Program-made: the position numbers and the translations under genes
Notes under the pieces: model-generated
Told to the model about the DNA's origin: nothing
The model's database searches: none
The model's input: only the letters and a program-made list of their open reading frames with translations
Source: UBA4644 sp900555855
GTDB lineage: Bacteria; Bacillota; Clostridia; Oscillospirales; Butyricicoccaceae
DNA length: 25,626 nucleotides
Assembly: GCA_052289195.1 (NCBI GenBank)
Contig: DAWAJD010000028.1
Span: 1-25,626, forward strand
Direction of reading: 5' to 3'
Shown: positions 14,895 through 22,421 of the stretch, in pieces
Position numbering within the stretch: the first letter of the stretch is position 1
Layout of the letters: each line of letters begins with the position of its first letter

Positions 14895-16847
14895 TCAGTT
14901 GATCTTGACATTTTCCCACAGCGCGTTCATGTAGTCCAGCGTTTCGCTGTCCAGGCTGCGGTAAGCGTAAGCATTGTAGCGGGCCTTGAAATCGTCCGTG
15001 GGCGGATAGAGGATGGCCATGGCTTCCTCGCCCATGTCCTCGATATAGTCCTCCGATTCATAGACCAGCGAATTGGGCGAAGCGTAATAGATATATTCCG
15101 CGTTGGCCACGGCGGCCTCCTCGGAGAGCATGAAGTTGATAAAGCTCTCCGCCAGCTCCTGATTCTGGCAGCAGGTGGGGATGCACATGGCGTCGAAGAA
15201 ATAATTGGTGCGCTCCGGATAATAGAACTGCAGATCCACATTGTCCGCCTGATTGTCCACCATGGTGAAGTAATCCCCGGCGTAATAGGTGCCGATGGCG
15301 GCCTCGCCGGAGGCCATCATGTTGTAGATCTCGTCCATGACCATGCCCTTCAGCAGGGGCGACTGCTCCTGCAGGGCCTGCTGCGCCAGATCCCAGTCGG
15401 CCTTGTCCGTGCTGTTCACATCCAGCCCAAGCTTATATTGGGCGGTGCCGAAGGCGTCCCGGGGGTTGTTGAACTGCAGGATATTGCCTGCATATTTTTC
15501 ATTCCAGAGCAGATCCCAGCTGCCGGTGTCCGCTTCGTCCACCACATTGGCGTTGTAGATGACGCCCACCACGCCATAGGTGTAGGGAACACTGTACCGA
15601 TCCTCCGGGTCGTAATAAAGGCCCCGGAAGCGCTCGCTGATATATTCGTAATTGGGAATGTTGCGGAAATTCAGCGGCAGCAGCATCCCTTCCTCCCGCA
15701 TTTTTGCGATCATGTAGTCAGAGGGGATCACCAGATCGTAGCTGATAGCGCCGCTCTTCAGCTTGTTATACATATCCTCGTTGGAGGGATAGGTATCGTA
15801 ATTCACCTTGACCTTAACGCCGTAGGTCTCCTCATACCACTGCTCAAAGGCGGCCACGGTATCCAGCGAGCCCTCGCTGCCATCGGAGATATATTCGCCC
15901 CAGTTGTAGACATTGAGCACCAGCTCCTGCCCGTTGCCCGCCACCGTCAGGATCAGCGTGACGGCCAGAATGCAGAAGGCGGCGGCAGGGACCAGGATCC
16001 GGCTCCATTTGCGGCGGGGCTTGTCGTCCTTGGCGGAGATCTCCCGCTTCTTCGCCCGGGAGCCGCGGTTTTCCTCGTCCGTCAGGTTGGAGATCAGCAG
16101 CAGCGCCAGGATCACGAAGAAAATGATGGTGGCCAGCGCATACATCTTGGGCGTGACGGTTTTTTTCGTCATGCTGTAGATGCGGATGGGGAGGGTCTGG
16201 AAGCCGCTGCCCTGGGTGAAATAGCTGATGACGAAGTCGTCCAGCGAGAGTGTGAAGGCCATGATCATGCCCGTGACCACGCCGGGAAGGATCTCCGGAA
16301 GGACGGCCTTGAAAAAGGCCTGCATGGGCGTGCAGCCCAGGTCCATGGCGGCCTCCGGCAGGGATGGATCCATCTGCCGCAGCTTGGGCAGCACCTGCAA
16401 AATCACATAGGGCAGGCAGAAGGTGATGTGGGAGAGCAGCATGGTCCAGAAGGACAGGCTGCTGGAAAGCCCCAGCCGGGAACCCACGAACACGAACATC
16501 AGCATCAGCGAGATACCGGTGATGATATCCGGGTTGATCATGGGGATGTTGGTGACGGTATCCATGGCGGCGCGGATATACCGGCTCCGCAGCTTGTGGA
16601 TGCCGACGGCGGCAGCCGTCCCCATGATGGTGGAGATGGCGGAGGCAAAGCAGGCCAGCACCAGCGTGTTTTTCACCGAGGCCAGCGTGGCGCCGTCCCG
16701 GAAAAGCTCCTCATACCACTTCAGCGAAAAACCGGAAAAGACGGAAAGGCTCTTGGTCTCGTTGAAGGAGAAGATCAGCAGGATGGCAATGGGCGCGAAG
16801 AGAAACAGAAAGATCAGGACCGTATAGATCCGGGAAGCATGCTTCAT
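14895..16847 (-). CDS. potCD: PotC-PotD fusion: spermidine/putrescine ABC permease joined to its binding protein
   Basis: This is a single 650-residue frame. Residues 1-256 are a PotC-type permease with about six membrane helices and the EAA loop (EAAMDLGC, 165-172) that docks the ATPase. A charged linker (257-282) follows, then a seventh helix (283-303), then a PotD-type binding protein (308-650) starting NVYNWGEYI and containing PSDYM and YYASPN. With the permease C-terminus inside, the extra helix places PotD outside, so the topology is consistent. No lipoprotein signal is needed. The start is ATG 16847, because GGAGG (16856-16860) stands 8 bases ahead; an in-frame GTG at 16856 sits inside that binding site. 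The start lies 1 base beyond the potB stop, so translation is probably coupled. Bound ligand is presumably spermidine or putrescine, by family. Confidence 0.93.
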   Translation of the reverse strand: MKHASRIYTVLIFLFLFAPIAILLIFSFNETKSLSVFSGFSLKWYEELFRDGATLASVKNTLVLACFASAISTIMGTAAAVGIHKLRSRYIRAAMDTVTNIPMINPDIITGISLMLMFVFVGSRLGLSSSLSFWTMLLSHITFCLPYVILQVLPKLRQMDPSLPEAAMDLGCTPMQAFFKAVLPEILPGVVTGMIMAFTLSLDDFVISYFTQGSGFQTLPIRIYSMTKKTVTPKMYALATIIFFVILALLLISNLTDEENRGSRAKKREISAKDDKPRRKWSRILVPAAAFCILAVTLILTVAGNGQELVLNVYNWGEYISDGSEGSLDTVAAFEQWYEETYGVKVKVNYDTYPSNEDMYNKLKSGAISYDLVIPSDYMIAKMREEGMLLPLNFRNIPNYEYISERFRGLYYDPEDRYSVPYTYGVVGVIYNANVVDEADTGSWDLLWNEKYAGNILQFNNPRDAFGTAQYKLGLDVNSTDKADWDLAQQALQEQSPLLKGMVMDEIYNMMASGEAAIGTYYAGDYFTMVDNQADNVDLQFYYPERTNYFFDAMCIPTCCQNQELAESFINFMLSEEAAVANAEYIYYASPNSLVYESEDYIEDMGEEAMAILYPPTDDFKARYNAYAYRSLDSETLDYMNALWENVKIN

Positions 16848-16848
16848 T

Positions 16849-17715
16849 TCAGACACCTCCCTGCACGCGCCGTCCGGCAGCCCGGCGCATCAGCGCCATG
16901 CCGGCCAGCAGAACGATCATCATGATAAAGGCGATGGCGGCGGCAAAGTGCAGATTGTTTGCCACATACTGCCCCTCGATGGCGTCGCCGATGAGGAAAA
17001 ACTTGCCGTTGCCCAGCTTCTGGGAGATATAGAAGGTGCTGATGGAGGGGATGAGCACCATGTTTATCCCGGAAAGCACACCGGGCAGGCTCAGAGGAAA
17101 GATCACCCGGCGGAGCGTGTTGAAGCCGTTGCAGCCCAGATCCCGGGCGGCCTCCACCAGCCGCAGATCCATCTTCGCCATGACGGAATAAATGGGCATG
17201 ATCATATAGGGCAGATAGTCATAGACCATGCCGATGACCACGGCGCCCTCCGTTCCGATGATATGGACGGGCGGCAGCCCCACCGCAGAGAGGATCCCGT
17301 TGAAGATGCCCGTGTCCTGCAGGATGGTCATCCAGGCATAGGTGCGGATCAGGAAGTTCATCCACATGGGGATCATGATGAGGGTCATCATGGTCTTCTG
17401 GACCCGGGGTTTGGCGCGGGAGATGATATAGGCGATGGGATAGCCCAGCAGCAGGCAGATCAGCGTGGAGATCAGCGCCAGCTTCAGCGAACGCCAGAAG
17501 ATCAGCAGATAGGTGTGGGTCTCCCGGCCGTCCACCTGGGAGGTGGCGGTGAAAAAGCGGGTCACATTGTCCAGCGTGAACTGAAAGCTGTTGTCGGTAA
17601 AGGCGTAGTAGGCGATAAAGGCCAGCGGCACCAGAATGAAAACGACGGCCCACAGGGAATAGGGGGCCAGCAGCGCGCCCGCGGGGGAGCGGCCCTTCCG
17701 GTTCTGCGTGTTCAT
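16849..17715 (-). CDS. potB: Spermidine/putrescine ABC transporter permease PotB
   Basis: This 288-residue membrane protein has about six hydrophobic helices (the first near 17-38). Its EAA loop, VEAARDLGCNGFNTLRRVIFP, begins at 188 and is the contact site for PotA. It forms the channel half paired with the PotC part of the downstream fusion. The ATG at 17715 overlaps the potA stop in an ATGA tetramer; the purine stretch ahead is weak, so translation probably depends on potA. Length and helix pattern are usual for the family, and nothing appears missing. Confidence 0.95.
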   Translation of the reverse strand: MNTQNRKGRSPAGALLAPYSLWAVVFILVPLAFIAYYAFTDNSFQFTLDNVTRFFTATSQVDGRETHTYLLIFWRSLKLALISTLICLLLGYPIAYIISRAKPRVQKTMMTLIMIPMWMNFLIRTYAWMTILQDTGIFNGILSAVGLPPVHIIGTEGAVVIGMVYDYLPYMIMPIYSVMAKMDLRLVEAARDLGCNGFNTLRRVIFPLSLPGVLSGINMVLIPSISTFYISQKLGNGKFFLIGDAIEGQYVANNLHFAAAIAFIMMIVLLAGMALMRRAAGRRVQGGV

Positions 17716-18866
17716 TTCGCCTGCTCGCTTTCCGCCATGGCCTCTTCCTCGGCGGCGATGGCTTCCGCATTCAGCGCATCCAGATCTACATCCAGCGAAT
17801 AGTCGCCGTAAAGCCCGGAATATTCAGACTTTTTCATGATATGGATGGCGTCCGGCTCGATGAACAGGCCGATGTGCGCCCCGGGGGCCACATAATCCGT
17901 GGTCTGGATCATCCACATAAAGCCGTTGATATCCACGATGATCTCATAGTGGACGCCCATAAAGGTGACGGAGGTCACATCGCCCCGGAGCATGGCCTGG
18001 TCGCTGCCCGCCGGGACGATATCCACATCCTCGGGCCGCACCACCACATCCACCGGCTCCTTCAGCTGGAAGCCGCTGTCCACGCAGTCGAAGGTGTGGC
18101 CGGAGAAGGCAACCCGGCGGTCCTTCAGCATGGTGCCGTCCAGAATATTGCTCTCGCCGATAAAATCCGCCACAAAGGCGTTTTTCGGCTCATTATAAAT
18201 ATCGGTGGGCGTGCCGATCTGCTGGATGGAGCCCTTGTTCATCACCACCACCGTATCCGACATGGTGAGGGCCTCCTCCTGATCGTGGGTGACGAAAACG
18301 AAGGTGATGCCAACGCTCTGCTGGATGGCCTTCAGCTCCCGCTGCATCTCCTTGCGCAGCTTCAGGTCCAGCGCGGAGAGGGGTTCGTCCAGCAGCAGCA
18401 CCCGGGGATGGTTCACCAGCGCGCGGGCGATGGCCACCCGCTGCTGCTCGCCGCCGGAGAGTTGGCTGACGGAGACCCGCTCATAGCCGGAAAGATTCAC
18501 CAGCTTGAGCATATCTCCAACACGCTCCCGGATGGAGGCCTCCGACACGCCGGAGATCCGCAGTCCAAAGGCCACATTTTCAAACACATTCAGATGAGGG
18601 AACAGGGCATAGCGCTGAAAGACCGTGTTCACCGGCCGCTTATGGGGCGGGACATCGTTGATCTTTTTCCCATCAAAATAGACCACCCCCGCGCTGGGGG
18701 TCTCAAACCCGCCGATGATGCGCAGCGTTGTGGTCTTGCCGCAGCCCGAAGGCCCAAGCAAGGTAACAAATTCCTTGTCCCTTACATACAGATTGATGTT
18801 TTTCAGGACTTCCTTGCCTCCATAATCCTTGTGAATGTTTTCCAGCTGGATCAGACGATCCGCCAT
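17712..18866 (-). CDS. potA: Spermidine/putrescine ABC transporter ATP-binding protein PotA
   Basis: This 384-residue cytoplasmic ATPase powers the PotB-PotCD channel. Visible motifs are Walker A GPSGCGKT (38-45), the Q-loop VFQRYALFPHL (from 82), the signature LSGGEQQ (136-142), Walker B LLLDEP (157-162) with D160-E161, and the switch histidine H194 in THDQEE. A TOBE-type regulatory domain occupies about 285-360. An acidic Ala/Glu-rich tail of about 25 residues follows and is not part of the core family. I chose ATG 18866 because GGAGG lies 8 bases ahead; an upstream extension of 41 codons crosses the promoter. It is the first gene of the operon. Confidence 0.96.
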   Translation of the reverse strand: MADRLIQLENIHKDYGGKEVLKNINLYVRDKEFVTLLGPSGCGKTTTLRIIGGFETPSAGVVYFDGKKINDVPPHKRPVNTVFQRYALFPHLNVFENVAFGLRISGVSEASIRERVGDMLKLVNLSGYERVSVSQLSGGEQQRVAIARALVNHPRVLLLDEPLSALDLKLRKEMQRELKAIQQSVGITFVFVTHDQEEALTMSDTVVVMNKGSIQQIGTPTDIYNEPKNAFVADFIGESNILDGTMLKDRRVAFSGHTFDCVDSGFQLKEPVDVVVRPEDVDIVPAGSDQAMLRGDVTSVTFMGVHYEIIVDINGFMWMIQTTDYVAPGAHIGLFIEPDAIHIMKKSEYSGLYGDYSLDVDLDALNAEAIAAEEEAMAESEQAK

Positions 18867-18937
18867 TTCACACACCTCCCCAAGCGTTTTTTCTGTTCGG
18901 CACAGACCGCCGTTTTTAATATCATAAAACGAATCAT

Positions 18938-18965
18938 AATATAGCACAAATTCTGGAATTGTCAA
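18938..18965 (-). promoter_or_regulatory. Sigma-A promoter of the potA-potB-potCD operon
   Basis: On the minus strand, TTGACA (18960-18965) is followed after 16 bases by TATATT (18938-18943). A shifted TATTAT with an 18-base spacer is also possible. The leader to the potA start is about 65 bases. The spacer contains the dyad AATTC-TG-GAATT (18949-18960), a possible operator overlapping the promoter. Confidence 0.85.
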
Positions 18966-18984
18966 TGATTTTTCGCAACTTTTT

Positions 18985-19038
18985 TGCAAAAATCAAAAGG
19001 AAATCGGTTGGCTTTGAAAAAAGCTCCGATTTCCTTAA
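18985..19038 (-). terminator. Intrinsic terminator of the pseudouridine synthase gene
   Basis: Arms AAGGAAATCGG (18997-19007) and CCGATTTCCTT (19026-19036) pair perfectly. An inner stem GGCTTT/AAAGCT (19010-19015 with 19020-19025) extends the structure. On the minus strand, T-rich sequence follows (TTTTGATTTTTG). It lies about 30 bases after the pseudouridine synthase stop and just upstream of the potA promoter, so it insulates the two units. Confidence 0.85.
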
Positions 19039-19064
19039 AATATCGCTGTTTTTCTCTGGCTTTC

Positions 19065-20036
19065 TCAGGTGCGTTTTTCGGGCAAATTTTGGAACCAGGC
19101 AAGGAAGGGGACCTCCCGCACCTGAAACTCCCGGCCCCGGAGATAATCCAGCGCGCCGGCGGGGGTGGAAAAATCAAAGCGCAAGCGGTAGCTCCAGAGG
19201 GCCTGATGGGAAAAGGGCAGCTCCTGATTGTATTTTGCCTGGCCGTATTTTGTATCGCCGGCCAGCGGGTGGCCGGCCTGGGCCATCTGGACGCGGATCT
19301 GGTGGGTGCGGCCGGTGAGCAGCTCACATTCCACCAGCGAGAGCCCGCCCCGGGTCTCCAGCGTCCGGTAGCGGAGCATGGCGGTCAGGCTGTCCTTCGT
19401 CCTGCTCTTTTCCACAAAGACCTGCTTTTTATCCGTGTCCCGCCGGAGGTAGTTTTTCAGCGTCCCGGCGGCGGGGGAGAGCCTGCCGTGGACCAGGCAG
19501 AGATAATACTTGGCGATCTCCCGATCCCGGATCTTTTCGTTCAGCACCCGCAGCGCCTCCGCCGTCTTGGCGGCGATGACGATGCCGCCGGTGTTGCGGT
19601 CGATGCGGTTGCAGAGGGCGGGGGTAAAGCTCTGCTCCCGGGCGGGGTCCCACTGGCCGGACTGATAGAGATAGGCCTTGATCTGGTTGATCAGCGTGTT
19701 GGGGGTCTGGCTCTCGTCCTCGTGGACCACCAGCCCCACCGGCTTGTTTGCCAGCAGGATGTGTTCGTCTTCATAGAGGATATCCAGACGGGGCGTCACC
19801 CGCCGCCAGCCCTCCTCCGGATCGGGGCTTTCAAAAAACTCGTCGTTGATATATAATTGGAGCGTGTCGCCCTCCTGCAGGCGGTAATTCAGCTCCACCC
19901 GCCGGCCGCCCAGCTTGATGCGCTTGAGGCGGATATATTTGTGCAGCAGGGAGGGGGGCAGCGCGGGCAGGGCCTTGGTGAGGAATTTGTCCAGCCGCTG
20001 GCCTGCGTCGTTGCGTTGAATGATCAGTTCCTTCAT
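19065..20036 (-). CDS. RluA-family 23S rRNA pseudouridine synthase
   Basis: This 323-residue enzyme isomerises uridine to pseudouridine in rRNA. An S4 RNA-binding domain lies at about 13-65 (QRLDKFL, LHKYIRLKRIKLGG). The catalytic domain starts near 85. The catalytic aspartate is D146 in CNRIDRNTGG, a variant of the common HRLDxxTSG box. The second conserved box, LLTGRTHQIRV with AGHPLAGD, is intact. I chose ATG 20036 (MKELIIQRND); upstream codons lack family features, although the binding site here is weak (GAAAGAG). RluC- or RluD-type specificity cannot be decided by eye. It stands alone between a terminator and a divergent promoter. Confidence 0.92.
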   Translation of the reverse strand: MKELIIQRNDAGQRLDKFLTKALPALPPSLLHKYIRLKRIKLGGRRVELNYRLQEGDTLQLYINDEFFESPDPEEGWRRVTPRLDILYEDEHILLANKPVGLVVHEDESQTPNTLINQIKAYLYQSGQWDPAREQSFTPALCNRIDRNTGGIVIAAKTAEALRVLNEKIRDREIAKYYLCLVHGRLSPAAGTLKNYLRRDTDKKQVFVEKSRTKDSLTAMLRYRTLETRGGLSLVECELLTGRTHQIRVQMAQAGHPLAGDTKYGQAKYNQELPFSHQALWSYRLRFDFSTPAGALDYLRGREFQVREVPFLAWFQNLPEKRT

Positions 20037-20091
20037 AAAACGGCTCTTTCGGGAGGAACGCAAGGTTTTTTGCCGGAAACACAAAAAATCC

Positions 20092-20120
20092 TTGACTTTT
20101 TCCCGATTGCTTTCTATAAT
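20092..20120 (+). promoter_or_regulatory. Sigma-A promoter of yceD-rpmF
   Basis: TTGACT (20092-20097) and TATAAT (20115-20120) are separated by 17 bases and lie about 31 bases ahead of the yceD start. One mismatch from consensus in the -35 box. The promoter points away from the pseudouridine synthase gene. Confidence 0.92.
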
Positions 20121-20151
20121 AAATTTTGCGTTATTGCGAAAAGGAGATTGT

Positions 20152-20679
20152 ATGCTGATCCATCTTCGGGACCTGGCCGCGACGCCTTCGCATCGGGTCC
20201 GGTTCGATTATACCACAGATCTTTCCAAAGAGGAAGTGGGCTTTGAATATCCTTTTCGTCAGCCGGTGCGGCTGGCGGGCGAGATCACGGACGCCGCAGG
20301 CGCCGTCACCCTCCGCGCCGCCGTACAGGCCCATGTCACCACCCGCTGCGCCCGCTGCGGCGAGCCGGTGGAATACGACAAGGAGACGCCGGTGGAGTTT
20401 CTTCTGGTGAAGGAGCTTGCCGGGCAGGAGGACCAGGAGCTTCCCGACGATATGTTGGCCATCCGGTCAGACGAGCTGGAGCTGGATGAGGTCCTGATCC
20501 CAGAGCTTATCCTGGATATGGAGATGGCCGTCCTGTGTAGGGAGGACTGCAAGGGCCTGTGTCCCAAATGCGGCGCGAATCTGAACCGCGGCGAATGCGG
20601 GTGCAGCCGGCGCGAGATCGATCCCCGGCTGGCGGTGCTCCAGCGTATCCTGGAGGATAAAAAAGATCGCAAAAATTGA
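20152..20679 (+). CDS. yceD: YceD family (DUF177) zinc-ribbon protein
   Basis: This 175-residue protein has ATG 20152 behind AAGGAG (20141-20146). Cysteine pairs are at C66-C69 (CARC) and in the C-terminal box with C129, C133, C137, C140, C149 and C151 (CKGLCPKCGANLN), the hallmark of DUF177. The family is needed for normal 23S rRNA accumulation in several organisms and is typically encoded directly before rpmF, as here. The longer open frame upstream overlaps the promoter and is not used. The exact molecular activity is unknown. Confidence 0.93.
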   Translation: MLIHLRDLAATPSHRVRFDYTTDLSKEEVGFEYPFRQPVRLAGEITDAAGAVTLRAAVQAHVTTRCARCGEPVEYDKETPVEFLLVKELAGQEDQELPDDMLAIRSDELELDEVLIPELILDMEMAVLCREDCKGLCPKCGANLNRGECGCSRREIDPRLAVLQRILEDKKDRKN

Positions 20680-20715
20680 AATATATGGTTTCCATAGGTC
20701 AAGGAGGTGTCTAAT

Positions 20716-20904
20716 ATGGCAGTACCCAGAGCGCGAATTTCCAAGCAGCGCCGTAATCTGCGCCGCAGCTCTCACTGGAAGCTGGCTTTGCCCGGCCTGG
20801 TGAAGTGCCCCAAGTGCGGCGAGCCTGTCCTGTCCCACAGAGCCTGTAAGGCTTGCGGGTATTACGCAGGCCGCAAGGTCCTCGAAGTCGCTGAGGAAAA
20901 ATAA
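20716..20904 (+). CDS. rpmF: 50S ribosomal protein L32
   Basis: This 62-residue protein begins MAVPRARISKQRRNLRRS and is rich in Arg and Lys, typical of L32. The zinc ribbon is complete: C31, C34, C44 and C47 (CPKCGEP and CKACG), so it is the zinc-binding form. AAGGAGGT at 20701-20708 gives an ideal ribosome binding site for ATG 20716; a GTG at 20707 overlaps that site and is rejected. It follows yceD by 36 bases and shares its promoter. Confidence 0.98.
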   Translation: MAVPRARISKQRRNLRRSSHWKLALPGLVKCPKCGEPVLSHRACKACGYYAGRKVLEVAEEK

Positions 20905-20912
20905 AGCATAAG

Positions 20913-20945
20913 AAATGGAGAGGGCCGAGCGTCTTCTCCATTTTT
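20913..20945 (+). terminator. First hairpin after rpmF
   Basis: AAATGGAGA (20913-20921) pairs with TCTCCATTT (20935-20943) and is followed by two more T. The loop is 13 bases, so it is a moderate terminator, backed by the stronger one just downstream. Confidence 0.6.
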
Positions 20946-20955
20946 GCTGTTTCGA

Positions 20956-20982
20956 GGGGCCGGGCGGTCCGGCCCCTTTTTT
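20956..20982 (+). terminator. Strong intrinsic terminator after rpmF
   Basis: GGGGCCGG (20956-20963) pairs with CCGGCCCC (20969-20976) around a 5-base loop and is followed by six T (20977-20982). It closes the yceD-rpmF unit only 30 bases before the next start codon. Confidence 0.93.
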
Positions 20983-21012
20983 GTCATCCCGGAGGAAAGG
21001 AACGATCGTCCC

Positions 21013-22326
21013 ATGTCTGCCGTCATTACCCATATCGACCCCCATTCTCCCGCGGAAAAGGCGGGGCTCCGGGTGGGCGAGACGCTGCTGTCCATCGGAG
21101 AGCATCCCATCCACGATGTGATGGACTATAAATTCTATGCCTATGACGCATACTTGACCCTGACCCTTCGCCGGGAAAACGGGCGGGAGCACACCCTTCA
21201 CCTGCGCAAGCGGGAGGGAGAGGATCTGGGGCTGGAGTTTGAGACCTATCTGATGGACGCCCAGAAGGGCTGCGCCAACCGGTGCATCTTCTGCTTCATC
21301 GACCAGCTGCCCCGGGGCATGCGTCCCAGCCTTTATTTTAAGGACGATGACGCCCGGCTCTCTTTCCTGCTGGGCAATTATATTACCATGACCAATCTCA
21401 GCGACGAAGACGCCGACCGGATCATCCGGATGCACATCTCGCCGCTGAATATCTCCGTCCACACTACCGATCCGGAGCTGCGGAGCCGCATGCTGGGCAA
21501 CCCAAAAGGTGGGGAGAGCCTGCGGCATCTCTATGCCTTTGCAAAGGCGGGCATCCGGATCCATGCCCAGATCGTCTGCTGCCCCGGCTGGAACGACGGC
21601 CCAGCGCTGGAAAAAACGCTGGCGGAGCTTTCTGCCCTGCATCCCGCGGTGGAGAGCATCGCCGTGGTGCCCGTGGGCCTGACGCGGCACCGGGCCCATC
21701 TGCCTCGGCTGGAGCCGGTGACGGAGCCTCATGCACGGGAGATCCTGCGGATCATCGATGCCCAGCGGGCAGACAACCGGGAAAAGTACGGCTGCTGCGT
21801 GGTCTCTGCGGCAGACGAGCTCTATCTCAAGGCCCACCTGCCCTTGCCGGGGCCGGAGTATTATGAGGGTTATCTTCAGCTGGACAACGGCGTAGGACTG
21901 ATGGCGCTGTTTGAGGAGGAGCTTTCCGCCGCGCTGGCCTGCGAGACGGCGGAGCTTCCGGCGCCCAGCCCCTTTACGATTGCCTGCGGCATGGCGGCGG
22001 CTCCCTTTATGGAGCGCATGACGGAGCACATCCGCCGGAAATGCCCCGGCCTGCAGTGCCGGGTGATCGGCGTGCGCAACGAGTTTTTCGGGGAGACGGT
22101 GGATGTCTCCGGACTGGTCACCGGCGGCGACTTGATGCGCCAGCTGAAGGGAAACCTGCTGGGAGACCGGCTGCTGCTGCCCATCGTCATGCTGCGGGAC
22201 AAGCAGGATGTCTTTCTGGACGATGTGACCCGGGAGGAGCTGGCCCGGGCGCTGGGTGTCACGGTGCAGACGGTAGACATCGACGGCGGCGTTTTTCTGG
22301 ATACCGTTTTGGAAAACGAGCGCTGA
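21013..22326 (+). CDS. DUF512 family radical SAM protein with N-terminal PDZ-like domain
   Basis: This 437-residue protein starts at ATG 21013, with GGAGGAAAGGA at about 20992-21002 ahead. A PDZ-like domain occupies about 5-75 (SPAEKAGLRVGETLLSIG). The iron-sulfur ligands are C87, C91 and C94 in CANRCIFCF, a CX3CX2C radical SAM signature. The DUF512 region fills the C-terminal part. The biochemical reaction of this family is not known to me. In many Clostridia and in cyanobacteria the family is conserved, and in Clostridia it is often encoded beside der, as here. The gene starts 30 bases after a strong terminator without a clear promoter, so its expression must come from read-through or a promoter inside rpmF. 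Confidence 0.9.
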   Translation: MSAVITHIDPHSPAEKAGLRVGETLLSIGEHPIHDVMDYKFYAYDAYLTLTLRRENGREHTLHLRKREGEDLGLEFETYLMDAQKGCANRCIFCFIDQLPRGMRPSLYFKDDDARLSFLLGNYITMTNLSDEDADRIIRMHISPLNISVHTTDPELRSRMLGNPKGGESLRHLYAFAKAGIRIHAQIVCCPGWNDGPALEKTLAELSALHPAVESIAVVPVGLTRHRAHLPRLEPVTEPHAREILRIIDAQRADNREKYGCCVVSAADELYLKAHLPLPGPEYYEGYLQLDNGVGLMALFEEELSAALACETAELPAPSPFTIACGMAAAPFMERMTEHIRRKCPGLQCRVIGVRNEFFGETVDVSGLVTGGDLMRQLKGNLLGDRLLLPIVMLRDKQDVFLDDVTREELARALGVTVQTVDIDGGVFLDTVLENER

Positions 22327-22357
22327 ACCCATTCTTTTTACTTTTTACAAAAATCGC

Positions 22358-22386
22358 TTGATTTCAGAGCGGTATCCTGAAATAAT
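22358..22386 (+). promoter_or_regulatory. Possible promoter of der
   Basis: TTGATT (22358-22363) and AATAAT (22381-22386) are 17 bases apart, in the 95-base gap before der and about 35 bases ahead of its start. Each hexamer has two mismatches from consensus, so this is a moderate candidate for driving der-plsY-gpsA. Confidence 0.45.
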
Positions 22387-22421
22387 AGCAGGAGCACAGT
22401 ACAAACAGGGAGGAACAAACC

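Noticed and set aside
15900..16100. PotC-PotD join as a sequencing or assembly error
   Set aside because: The join encodes a sensible charged linker and a clean membrane helix that gives correct topology. An error would more likely give random sequence.
14721..16925. Plus-strand open frame of 734 codons opposite potCD
   Set aside because: Antisense of a clearly recognised transporter gene. It also runs through the tRNA promoter and the pot terminator.
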